DNA of 64,000 nucleotides, taken from contig CM037792.1 of the NCBI GenBank assembly GCA_021229015.1, positions 42,663,655-42,727,654 on the forward strand, written 5' to 3'. The translations under genes were made by a program, and so were the position numbers. Source of the DNA: Solen grandis (Eukaryota > Mollusca > Bivalvia > Adapedonta > Solenidae). Shown here in pieces: positions 23,171 to 34,228 of this stretch (position 1 is its first letter; the number at the start of each line of letters is the position of its first letter). The notes below the pieces were generated by a model that was not told the origin of the DNA, did not search any database, and worked only from the letters and a program-made list of their open reading frames with translations.

Positions 23171-24808
23171 AGCTCACCTGAGCCAGAGGCTCAAGGTGAG
23201 CTATTGTGACCGGTCTTCGTCCGTCCGTCCGTCGTCCGTCCGTCGTCCGTCCGTCCGTCGTCCGTCCGTCGTCCGTCAACATTTTGCTTCAAACGACATC
23301 TCCTCCTTAACCGCTTGGTCAATTTTGATAAAACTTTACAGGGATGTTCCTTGGGTGGTCCCCTTTCAAAGTTGTTCAAAGAATTGAATTCCATTTGGAA
23401 TTCTGGTTGCCATGGCAACGGAAAGAAAAAACTTAAAATGTCTTCTTCTCCAAAACAACCAACTGAATTTCAAAATGTTTTGGCACAGATGTTCCTTTGG
23501 TAAGTGTCTACCAAGATTGTTCAAATTATTTGGATCCGTAAAAAAACATGGCCGCCAGGGGCGGGGCTTATTTGCTTATATGTATATAGAGAAACCTTTA
23601 AACAACATCTCCTCTGAAACCACTGGACAGAATTTGATTAAACTTGGCAGGGATGATCCTTGGGTCAACCTTCACAAAAGTTGCTAAAATAAACTTGATC
23701 CATGTAGAACTCTGGTTGCCATGGCAACAAAAAGGGGAAAAAAATGAAACTTTAAAAATCATCTTCTTCAAAACTACTGGCCAGATTTTAAAATAAATTG
23801 GTACAGATGTTCCTTGGGTCAACCTCTACCAAAGTTGCTAAAATTATTCCGATCCGTAAAAAAACATGGTTTGTCTTATATGTATATAGAGAAACCTTTA
23901 AACAACATCTCCTCTGAAACCACTGGACAGAATTTGATTAAAATTGGCAGGGATGATCCTTGGGTCAACCTTCACAAAAGTTGCTAAAATAAACTTGATC
24001 CATGTAGAACTCTGGTTGCCATGGCAACAAAAAGGGAAAAAAAATGAAACTTTAAAAATCATCTTCTTCAAAACTACTGGCCAGATTTTAAAATAAATTG
24101 GTACAGATGTTCCTTGGGTCAACCTCTACCAAAGTTGCTAAAATTATTCCGATCTGTAAAAAAACATGGCCGCCAGGGGCGGGGCTTATTTGCCTTATAT
24201 GTATATAGAGAAACCTTTAAACAACATCTCCTCTGAAACCACTGGACAGAATTTGATTCAAATTGGCAGGATGATCCTTGGGTCAACCTTCACAAAAGTT
24301 GCTAAAATAAACTTGATCCATGTAGAACTCTGGTTGCCATGGCAACAAAAAAACAAGAAAAAAAGAAAACTTTAAAAGTCATCTTCTTCAAAACTACTGG
24401 CCAGATTTTAAAATAAATTGGTACAGATATTCCTTGGGCCAACCTCTACCAAAGTTGCTAAAATTATTCTGATCCGTAAAAAAACATGGCCGCCAGGGGC
24501 GGGGCTTATTTGCCTTATATGTACATAGAGAAACCTTTAAACAACATCTCCTCTGAAACCACTGGACAGATTTAGATTAAACTTGGCAGGGATGATCCTT
24601 GGGTCAACCTTCACAAAAGCTGCTAAAATAAACTTGATCCATGTAGAACTCTGGTTGCCATGGCAACAAAAAGAAAAAAAATATGAAAACTTTAAAAATC
24701 ATCTTCTTCAAAACTGCTGGCCAGATTTTAAAATAAATTGGTACAGATGTTCCTTGGGTCAACCTATTTATCTCAGGTGAGCGATTTAGGGCCATCATGG
24801 GCCTCTTG
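23171..24808 (+). mobile_element. AGCTCACC element, full length, internally amplified
   Basis: Starts with a terminal hairpin (AGCTCACCTGAGCC at 23171 pairing with GGCTCAAGGTGAGCT, one bulge). It ends with CTCAGGTGAGCG and a GGCC-type hairpin followed by CTCTTGTTTTT. A GTCC/GTC microsatellite lies at 23213-23276. The interior holds four near-identical units of about 300-321 bp starting near 23581, 23881, 24199 and 24520. Each has 'aacaacatctcctctgaaacc', an X-box palindrome and 'actactggccagattttaaa'. Several 65-117 aa frames on both strands derive from these units and are not genes. Confidence 0.85.
23406..23419. promoter_or_regulatory. X-box-like palindrome, first of five in this element
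   Basis: GTTGCCATGGCAAC, perfect. The same 14 bp recur at 23715-23728, 24015-24028, 24333-24346 and 24654-24667, one per repeat unit. They match the RFX consensus; occupancy is untested. Confidence 0.45.
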
Positions 24809-25854
24809 TTTTTGTTATGATAATACTATTTTCTTTGACCAGCTTTCCAGATCAGTGAATAATATAAAGTTATGTGTCATAATGTAGTGAGTAACTGTTT
24901 TTTTCCTTGACTGGTTTCCGGCTTGGTCTGTGAATGATACAATGTACTGTGTCACTTAGGGAAAGTTATATATAAGCCCACCAGTCAGGCCATGGAACAT
25001 TAATATAGATTGAAGTAGAAGTCTAACGACAAGCGCCACAGTCAATAAATAATTCCCCAGGGTGATGGCACTGGGTATGAATTCATACTGTGTGGTTTGA
25101 TGTCTGTCTAAAAAAATCAATCTCACAGACATTACAGTGCATGTTTTTACCATGATTTGTTGTGTTGTTTCATTTATTTGTTGTATATCAAACACCTAGG
25201 TCATCAAACAGTAATTCAGCACCCTGCTTGTTTTATGTTATGATATGGTTTTGTTGATGAAAAAAGATGTCCAACTGCAACATGCCAAAGTTCTTAAAAT
25301 TAAAAAATGGGATGATTTAAGTTTTTGTCCTCTTCAAAGGATGGAAAACATTTGTACATAAATTATATCATTCTGTATACCAGTATACACATTGTCTTTC
25401 ACTGTCTGAATCATTATGGAACTCAAGCTTAGCCTAATGGTGTTGATACAGATCTTGATTTTGGCCCATTTATAATACTCTGTATGTACATGTAGTTTCA
25501 TTGTTGAATTATAGTTGACATTCAGAACACATGCATACAGATTAAATCCTTTGAATTAAGAATCTTACTACAGTTGAACTTAAGTACCAACAACATCTTT
25601 TTTTTCTAAACAATACGTTGCTTTCTGTAAAATAGTTCAAGTTTAAACTAAAAATTAAATTAGTTTGTGCACGAATTATTAACACTGTAGTCAGCTCTTG
25701 AATTATTATAAGTCACTGAGTCAGTTCATCTTGGTAGACCATAAAGCTGCCTCACATTTTGCATCCTGTCATTATCTTTACACATGTATAGTTCGAAAAC
25801 CACTTCAGATTTGCTGCTTGATGTAAGTGTTTCCTGTATCATTAGTGGACTTTT
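24809..25854. other. No gene recognised (1.0 kb)
   Basis: AT-rich unique-looking sequence. The 79-aa minus frame at 24956-25195 has one hydrophobic stretch but no splice or domain support. Confidence 0.5.
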
Positions 25855-25857
25855 AAT

Positions 25858-26608
25858 AACACAACAAAACCCTTATATATTTTGATCATACATTGTCCTC
25901 ACAACAAAACCCTTATATATGTTGATCATACATTGTCCTCACAACAAAACCCTTATATATGTTGATCATACATTGTCCTCACAACAAAACCCTTATATAT
26001 GTTGATCATACATTGTCCTCACAACAAAACCTTTATATATGTTGATCATACATTGTTCTCACAACAAAACCCTTATATATGTTGATCATACATTGTTCTC
26101 ACAACAAAACCCTTATATATGTTGATCATACATTGTCCTCACAACAAAACCCTTATATATGTTGATCAAACATTGTCCTCACAACAAAACCCTTATATAT
26201 TTTGATCATACATTGTCCTCACAACAAAACCCTTATATATGTTGATCAAACATTGTCCTCACAACAAAACCCTTATATATTTTGATCATACATTGTCCTC
26301 ACAACAAAACCCTTTATATTTTTTGATCATACATTGTCCTCACAACAAAACCCTTATATATTTTTACCATACATTGTCCTCACAACAAAACCCTTATATA
26401 TTTTTACCATACATTGTCCTCACAACAAAACCCTTTATATTTTTTATCATACATTGTCCTCACAACAAAACCCTTATATATTTTGATCATACATTGCCCT
26501 CACAACAAAACCCTTATATATGTTGATCATACATTGTCCTCACAACAAAACCCTTATATATTTTGATCATACATTGCCCTCACAACAAAACCCTTATATA
26601 TTTAGTCC
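25858..26608 (+). repeat. 40-bp satellite array, about 18.6 copies
   Basis: The unit is CACAACAAAACCCTTATATA followed by a 20-bp half containing TTGATCATACATTGTCC. The period is 40, with an occasional 41. Variation is limited to a few positions (tgttgatcat/ttttgatcat/tttttaccat, gtcct/gccct), so copies are young. The array stops at the assembly gap, so its true length is unknown. Frames of 66-95 aa across it reflect 120-bp periodicity (3 x 40) and are not genes. Confidence 0.95.
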
Positions 26609-26613
26609 CCTAC

Positions 26614-26713
26614 NNNNNNNNNNNNNNNNNNNNNNNNNNNNNNNNNNNNNNNNNNNNNNNNNNNNNNNNNNNNNNNNNNNNNNNNNNNNNNNNNNNNNNN
26701 NNNNNNNNNNNNN
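26614..26713. other. Assembly gap, 100 N
   Basis: Exactly 100 Ns, a conventional placeholder for a gap of unknown size. It separates the satellite array from the truncated tail of a SINE. Confidence 0.99.
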
Positions 26714-26968
26714 GTCTTCTTGAGACAGATAGAGTGCTGCCACACTGCAGTATCACGCCATAAACCTGTGGCATGATACCACACCCAGTCACATTATCCT
26801 GACTCTGGGCCAACCAGTCTTGCAACTACCCCTATATGCTGAGCGCCAAGCAAAGGAGCTATAACAGTACCATTTTTGTATGACTTTGGTATGTAATGGC
26901 CGGGGATCGAACCCACGACTTCCCGCTCCCAAGGCGGATGCTCTAACCACTCAGCCACCGGAGGCAGT
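26714..26968 (-). mobile_element. tRNA-derived SINE (family 1), tail lost in gap
   Basis: Read on the minus strand, the head has an A box (GGTGGCTGAGTGGTTAGAG, 26941-26959) and a perfect B box GGGTTCGATCCC (26903-26914). The body 'ggtactgttatagctcc', 'ttggcccagagtcaggataatgtgac', 'gtggtatcatgccac' and 'gatactgcagtgtggcagcac' follows. The 3' tail continues into the N gap. This has the best-preserved head of the family; other copies are at 33007, 54590 and 55230. Confidence 0.85.
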
Positions 26969-28500
26969 GTATTGGGGTAAGGGTTAAAGTAGGGAAATTT
27001 CTTTTTCATCTTACAAGTGCAGAATCTGTCTAGTAAACTGTGAAAACTGAGAACTAATTGCAAGCTGATTTGGCCATGGTATTGTGATGGTCACACAGGT
27101 TGTTTAGGAGACGGTATTACAGTCATGTCCAGCTTAAATTAGAGAGTTGAGGAAGACATGGTATAATTTTCACACTGCAGCATAATAAGAGGTCCTTTTC
27201 TATCCACTTATTTCCCAGCAGTGAACCTAACTATATTTCCATTCTCCTAACACCAGGTATCAACAAAACAACCCTCTCTCACCAAGGGTGACCATTGGTT
27301 ACCATGGAAATAAAGGCTTTCAATACTGGATGAACTATTCATTCTCCACTTAAAAATTTCAGATTGTAAGCTGTATATGGTGATTAAAGTGTACCAGAAC
27401 AGTTTTTCACAGGCTGATCATATTTTCTTTATTTGGAGCAGAAAGATTTATCTTGCATAAAGTATTATGCACATGAAGCCTGACCATGATTGTGCAGGTA
27501 CTTAATTTATAATATTTATGTGCAGGTTCCCAAATCTTGGAGAGCCTCAGGTGTTTGGCCTGGTGGACTCATTTCCTGTTTAGCATCTTTCTTTATTTTA
27601 TATTTCATTCTCTTTTTTCATGGTTCAGGAAACACTAAAATTGATACCTTCCACACCTCTAGTTCTTCTTCTTCTATTCATCCCGACTTTGAAAATAACA
27701 ATTATGACAGAATCAATATAATCAGCATACAACCAGAGGTAACAGGTGTAAATTTGGAGTGAAAATAATCACTTCAAGCAGAGGATCTGAGATCAAGTTC
27801 AGATTAATACCTGTTGTATGCTATACAACAATCACATTTAAGAAAATACAAGTCTGAAAACCTAGAAGAAATTTTGCGGAAAAAAATACATGTTGTTGAT
27901 AATATATCTCTTTCCCACCCATGTACCCCCACCCCCCTGCCCCACCCATTTTAGCATATCCATAATTGATCAAAACAGGTAAGATTGTTACTTGTACTGT
28001 TTTAAATGTACCAGCTGAGTATATTCACAATTAGTAACAAGAACTATCTTTAAAAATTGTGTTCTGCATTGATGGAGATTAAAGTAATGGAAAAGGTAGA
28101 ATGGTTATAATAGAATAAATCGTTTCCTTCATGCAATCCACAGGAAATAACAGTATTGTGTTGAAGTGCACTATAACTGTCTTTCAGTCATACACAGACG
28201 GTGAAATAGACTATTATATACTGCAAATGTTCCAATGTACATTAATTTTAGGAGAAGTGTTTTGATGTAATAACTTTATCTGTCAAAGAAACTGTAATAC
28301 CATCTGAATACTTCATCAATATATCTTGCATATAAAGCATATATTTCAACAAGTCAAGTATTCAACACATAATTGTGCATTGCCTTTTTCCGCATGTGCA
28401 GGTATGTTATTCTACCAATGAAAATCCTTCGAATATTTATTTTGTTTTATAATTTGTGTCATTAACCTAAAATAGGTCAATTGTGAGGATTACATCAAAA
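26969..28500. other. No gene recognised; quadruplex motif at 27926-27947
   Basis: Mostly AT-rich. At 27926-27947 the plus strand has four C runs (5, 6, 4 and 3) with loops of 1-2 bases, so the minus strand has a canonical short-loop G-quadruplex motif. The 90-aa frame at 27490-27762 has one hydrophobic segment and a Ser run but no supporting context. Confidence 0.5.
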
Positions 28501-29072
28501 AACAAGAGGGCCAAGATGGCCCTAGATCGCTCACCTGAGAAAAGTATCATTCATTGCCTGTACAAAACAGAATGCTTCAGAATAAAGATGATGAGGTGAA
28601 ACAATGTTTAGGAATTTTCTGACCCTATCCACAAAAGATATCATCATGACAAACATTCTGCCAAAGTTTGAGGATGATTGGACCAAAAGTGTTGCCCTCA
28701 GAGTATAAACAAGATTTTTCTAAGATTTGACCTACTGACCTACTTTTCAGTCCAGCCCCACCCATTTTCAAACTGGTTCGAGATATCATCATGACAAACA
28801 ATCTGACTAAGTTTGAGGAAGATTGGATCAAAATTGTGGCCTCTAATGTGTAAACAAGATTTTTCTAAGATTTGACCTACTGACCTTTTTGATCCAACCT
28901 GACCCATTTTTAATAGGGTTCAAGATATCATCAAGACAAACATTCTGACCAAGTTTGAGGAAGATTGGATCAAAATTGTGGCCTCTAGTGTGTAAACATC
29001 AAAATTGTTGACGGACGACGGACAATCAAGTATCCCAAAAGCTCACCCTGAGCTTTGCTCAGGTGAGCTAAA
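28501..29072 (-). mobile_element. AGCTCACC element, short variant, reverse orientation
   Basis: Starts AACAAGAGGGCCAAGATGGC and ends GCTCAGGTGAGCT, the reverse complement of the family's ends, including the terminal hairpin. The interior has two to three copies of an approximately 125-bp module ('gatatcatcatgacaaacattctg..aagtttgagg.agattgga') and a 'gacggacgacggacaatca' stretch. It lacks the X-box modules of the longer variant. Confidence 0.8.
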
Positions 29073-29302
29073 AAAGGAGAGTTAAATGTTGGAGCACATC
29101 AACTAAAATAAGAATAACATACACTTACTTCCAAAGGAAAGTATGAACTTTTTGAATTAAAATATTTCAATATTTAGCAAACATATAAGTTTCAATTTTA
29201 GCACACTATATCGTGTTTATTTGTAACGAATCTAGCCTAACATCTTCCATGTGGCATGGAGAGATTATCAATAAAAGTATGAAATATATTGGCTTTCAGT
29301 AA

Positions 29303-29826
29303 AACAAGAGGGCCAAGATGGCCCAGTGCTGCTCACCTGAGTAAGATTGCTGTGTTTAGGCATGATTAGGAAAATGTAGCATCTAAAGTGTTTGCAATGT
29401 TTTTCTAACATTTGACCCAGATTTTGACCCTACCTAAATTTACACTTAACTGGGATTTCATGCAGACAACTTTCTTTATTATGTTTTATGAAGACTAGGA
29501 CTAAAATGTACCCCCTACAGGAGCAGTAGACAAACATTCTGATCAAATTCCATGAAGATTGAGACAAAAATGTGACATCTACAGTGTTCACAAGTTTTTT
29601 TCTAAAATTTGCCCTGGTGACCTACTTTTTGACCCCATGTGATCCATTTTTTTAACTCATGCAAGGTGTTATGTAGACAAACTTTCAGACCAAAGTCCAT
29701 GAATATTGAGCCATATCTGTGGCCTCTAGAGTTTTCACAAGCAATTATTTATGACGGACAACGCACGATGGACAAAAGTTGGTCACAAAAGCTCATCCTG
29801 AGCGCATGTGCTCAGGGGAGCTAAAA
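29303..29826 (-). mobile_element. AGCTCACC element, short variant, second copy
   Basis: The same end structures as 28501-29072 (AACAAGAGGGCCAAGATGGC at left, GCTCAGGGGAGCT at right, hairpin partly decayed). Modules with 'tgtagacaaactttc', 'catgaa.attgag' and 'tttttctaa.atttg' are more diverged. Lies 230 bp from the previous copy in the same orientation. Confidence 0.75.
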
Positions 29827-30819
29827 GGTCTAGGAAATATCCCAGAAAATGAAGTGCACAATTTCTTATGGACTGAATGTATATCCTGCTATAGTTACAG
29901 AGTACTGTTCTCTGAAAATATATAATATGGCTTCCTTTTTGCAACCTGAAAAAGAAAATTCAAGAACATTTACACATTACAGACACAAGAGAGGCATGTC
30001 TGGATTGATTTACTACTTAACTTTACATTGATGACAAAAAACTAATTACTTATGTTGGTATGTAGAAACGTGACTGGTGGCTAATGAAAACTCAAGACTG
30101 AAATATCACACTGGTCTTTGAACTCATTGGAGAATATGCTACCAGTCTTGAATGCTGTAAATATTCTGACAAAATAAGGTTAGCTCACTCCATCACAGGG
30201 ACACTATTTCCTCATTTCACATATTTCAATTAATTCTTTTAACCAGTAAACACAAAAGAAAAATAAATATCAATGTATTTTGTGAAACTAATGCTTAACC
30301 TTGACAAACATCAAGCTCAGTATGTTGCTACATTAGACCTTTATTTATAAAGACTGTGAATATTCAATTAACAAAACAAATACAATTTCTACAGGTATCA
30401 TTTTCAAGCACTACGCACTGCATCAAATTTGCTCTCCTGAAAGTAATTTTGTATTTTGTAACTGAGAGTAGAGGGAAGCTATTAAAGTTTCAAGTTTTGT
30501 AGTGCCACTAGAAGCACAAGATCTATGAAGCAGCAAAGAGGATGGGTTTTGATATGTATCACGTATTACTCCGGAGACGGCTTACGGCAGCAATGACAAA
30601 TGGACTGTACCAGGTTTTGCCAGGATATGTGTTGGAAACAGAGCCCTGAACAATGAACTGCAGTAGTCTTTGCCCTATACTTAATTAGAATGTTACGTTT
30701 CTAAGTATTTCACATTACTTATTGTCATAGTAGAGTCAGTCTTAAAAAAGACTTATTGTTTGGACCAATACAGTCATGTCTTCAAATTTTCTATTCTATC
30801 GTAATTATGTGTTATTGTA

Positions 30820-30857
<38 letters not shown>

Positions 30858-31843
30858 ATCAATACTGCTGCAGTGATCTGCGGCAAGTTGCAGATTCTTC
30901 CCCATCGTCATTTATATGCGACACGTAACTAATTATAACAACATAATAAATATATACAAGAAGTCGACAAGTACTCCAAAACCTGTAGCAATGGTCTAGG
31001 TTACGCAATACCATTGGTTAATTATCTGCATTGTTGCAAAATGACGTCAAATTTGCCAAAAAAGGAAAAAAAAACAATTTTGAGTTTATTTTCATAGAGA
31101 AATGATGTCAGCCCTGATGAAGAAAATCCAAATTGAATAGGAAGCTGGCCCCTCAGTTCTGAGCCTTCAAAACAATCTCTCAGTATCAAAAGAACAGACT
31201 GTTTCTACTTCCAATTTAAAGTATGTTACTAGGAAAACACCGGTGGTTAGGAAATCCAATGAAAAATGGCTAAATAATGGTTACTCTTGGTTACAAGTTA
31301 ATGACAATTCTATGACAGGTAAACTGTGAATAAAGTACAAAAAATCAAATGCAATGACATATGGAAACACAAATTTTAAGACAACAAAATTAGATTGTCA
31401 TGCCTAGAAGCTGACCACAAAGGTAGCCTAGAAGCCGATCGTATGCAAAATCAATTACAGACACAGATTCATAAAGTTTTACTGACCAAGAAGCAATTAT
31501 AATCATGGCCCTTGAAAGAGCATTTTGGACTTGCAATTTCTAAGTTTGGAAGTCTAACTGACTTGCTTGGTGACTTAAAGTGTCCCAATATTGTAAACTT
31601 GAAATGTTCCAGAACAGTGACATAATTATAGATCTGATATATCTGCATCAGAAATGATAAGCTCTATTAAGCCTCTGTTCTTCGACAGGAATTTGACAGC
31701 AGGTTAATGGAAAGTCCCTGTTAGCATTCTTCTTGATGAAATTACAGATAACTCCACACAAAAAAACTTGTTATGTAAGCTAGAGTAATTAACACTGACA
31801 CATTTATTTCATTGTCACCTATCAATTTGGAATTGTCCCCTAT
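29827..31843. other. No gene recognised; (ATC)n microsatellite at 30820-30857
   Basis: Two kilobases of AT-rich sequence. The only clear feature is a run of about 12 ATC repeats. Confidence 0.55.
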
Positions 31844-31847
31844 TTTT

Positions 31848-32175
31848 AGCTCACCTGAGCTCAACGTGCTAATGGTGAGCTATTATGATCACCCTGCGTC
31901 AGTTGTCCATCATCATCTGTCGTGTATCATCAACAATTTAATTAAACTTGGCAGGGATGATCCTTAGGTGAACCTTCACAAAAGTTGCTAAAATAAACTT
32001 GATCCATGTAGAACTCTGGTTGCCATGGCAATGGAAAGAAAAAAATTATGAAAACTTCAAAAATCATCTCCTTCAAAACTGCTGGCCAGGTCTCAAAATG
32101 TTGAAGTACAGAATGATGTTCCTTGGGTAACCCTATACTCAGGTGAGCAATCCAGGGCCTCTATGGCCCTCTTGT
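31848..32175 (+). mobile_element. AGCTCACC element, minimal copy (328 bp)
   Basis: Both ends are present: AGCTCACCTGAGC at 31848 and CAGGTGAGCAATCCAGGG..CTCTTGT at the right. A single interior module matches the 23.6-24.7 kb units ('ttggcagggatgatcctt', 'gctaaaataaacttgatccatgtag', 'actgctggcc'). Its X-box site (32019-32032) has one mismatch. Confidence 0.85.
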
Positions 32176-32985
32176 TTGTGTTTGATAAGACAATTGTCCC
32201 CACCTTTTTGAATCCTTTGCAGAACACTGTTCCTGTTACCATATCCATGACTTTAACATTTCAAAAGGCTTACACAGACTTTTTATTTCTGACTTTAAAC
32301 TAGTAGGTTACAATCTTTTGACTCCATATAAACATTTCAAGCCTTATGCAGGCATTTAAATAATGGTTACAACAGAGAATCAAACTTTTATTATCTTCAC
32401 AGATTGCAATCCTAAACAATTCAGAGTTTCTTGCAGACATTTTTATGGACTTGACCAGGTTCTCTGCAGAAAACCGTGCCAGGTTTTTATTGATAACTTT
32501 GTAATCCCCCAACTTCCTTTAACATCAGAAAGTGCAGGCATCTTAACCATCTGGGATCTTCTTCCTGTTTCGAGACACACTATGACACACTCCAAATCAT
32601 TCCAGCAGCAATATACAGATAGTAAAACCATCACAAGTACTCTGGGAACAAGTTCCAAGCATTTTGCATAACCTATTAGATAATTTCAAGCTTCCTTTAG
32701 TAGGCAAAGCCTTGCGTTATATTGTCTGGAAAGAACCAAAATTGACATAAGCAGGTATGTTTTCCTGTACTATAATTTTCTAAGTTATGTTTAAGAGTGT
32801 AGCGAGGGAAATCAAAGAACAGATATGGAATCCAAAGTTCTCGATACATATTAAAATTCTAGACACAGAGACCATTCTTAAGATTGTCAGGTTAATTTAC
32901 ACTCGGGATTAAGTCTAATAAAACAATATTTTTGAAATTAATATAAATGCAATGTATATCAAAATATGAAATCAATTCAATATTG
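32176..32985. other. No gene recognised
   Basis: Overlapping frames on both strands (32363-32671 plus, 32443-32658 minus) show no domain, and I could not find paired splice sites for either. Confidence 0.45.
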
Positions 32986-33006
32986 TTTGTCTGTTTGTTT
33001 GTTTGT

Positions 33007-33472
33007 TGGGTTTAACGTCCCGTCAATAGTATTTCAGTCATTTAGGGACAATATCTACTTGAGACAGATATAGTGCTGCCACATTGCAGTATTAAGGTAT
33101 GATAACTTGACAAAGTTATTATTTACAGAGGATGTATGCAGTTAAACATTCATGTACCAAATGCCAAACATAAGCAAGGCAATATAACATTAAGTACCAT
33201 TGAAAACAACTTTGATAAACCGACATAATTTATTAAAGTCCTCACCAAAGCATGTCCAAGCAACAAATGAAATGACTATATTGTAGAAAAACTTTGACGA
33301 AGTACCTGAAAACTACCGAAGACATATATCTTTATATATGTGCTATACACCAAGCATAAGGAAGGTATAACAAGAACTATTTACAACAAATTTGGTATGC
33401 TGTGTTCGAGGATTGAACTAACAACTTCATGGTAAGTAGTGGTCATATTAAACACTATGCCACCAGTACCTT
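33007..33472 (-). mobile_element. tRNA-derived SINE (family 1), diverged and interrupted
   Basis: The tail at the left (inverse of 'aaatgactgaaatactattgacgggacgttaaac') and 'gagacagatatagtgctgccac' match family 1. The head at the right retains a decayed B box near 33410-33420. The total is about 180 bp longer than the intact copy at 55230; the extra lies at roughly 33105-33330. A (GTTT)n run at 32989-33007 abuts the tail, as often seen at SINE 3' ends. Confidence 0.65.
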
Positions 33473-34019
33473 CAGCCAGAGCCAGTCTCAGGGAAACATA
33501 ATCTTTAAGACATCTGTATTTGAAATTGCTGAGTACTTAATACTAGATAAGCAGTTATTTCCTTTTTATAAAAAAAACTATCTGTAATTCCGAAGAACAG
33601 TTTTAGATTGGTTAGAATAACCATCTGATATTTTCTGTTGTGTCTTCCAGAAAAATGGAACCAACCAACTGCCTGCAGTCCCATGTATCTGGATTAAGCC
33701 AATGTGTTCCACTAATTTGTCTGCATAATGAATAAGTTGGACCAAGGTGTCTCGTCCAGCGAGAGTCACCAGACAATATGTTCATAATTACCCCATGTAT
33801 AATTAATAACAATTGCTGCAATTCTGGTGTTTGGCCAAGAGGTCATGACCTCACAGATATGTTGTTGTACCCATAAATAGCTAGTTAACCCAGTTTCTGA
33901 CAATAATGCACATGTAATGCAATTGTGTTGCTGATTTATATGACATATAGTTGTGTCTTATTCATCCATTCAAACAAACATTGACTTTGATGAACCTAGT
34001 AGGCATAAAAGTACAATAT
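33473..34019. other. No feature recognised
   Basis: AT-rich. Two overlapping minus-strand frames (33578-33821) are in different frames and lack domain support. Confidence 0.45.
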
Positions 34020-34228
34020 AAGTGAGCCAATCATGGTGTACATGTACATAAATGTACAATAGTGAGCCAAGCAAGGTGTACATAAATGTACAATAGTGAG
34101 CCAAGCAAGGTGTACATAAATGTACAATAGTGAGCCAAGCAAGGTGTACATAAATGTACAATAGTGAGCCAAGTAAGGTGTACATAAATGTACAATAGTG
34201 AGCCAAGCAAAGGTGTATATAAATACAC
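34020..34228 (+). repeat. 34-bp minisatellite, about six copies
   Basis: The unit contains CAATAGTGAGCCAAGCAAGG followed by TGTACATAAATGTA. GTGAGCC occurs at 34022, 34062, 34096, 34130, 34164 and 34198. The first unit is 40 bp and the rest are 34. Minus-strand frames of 68-78 aa are repeat-derived. Confidence 0.9.

Noticed and set aside
23034..23418. Frames of 75-117 aa overlapping on both strands, with an Arg/Ser/Pro-rich stretch
   Set aside because: The low-complexity part comes from the GTCC microsatellite at the start of an AGCTCACC element. Both strands are open for the same reason.
26239..26526. 95-aa frame of HCPHNKTLIYF-type repeats
   Set aside because: Product of a 40-bp satellite; the frame closes every time a unit length changes. 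No conserved protein reading.
26903..26960. Intact tRNA gene on the minus strand
   Set aside because: Good A and B boxes, but the sequence continues into a SINE body shared with other copies, with no tRNA acceptor stem at the expected distance.
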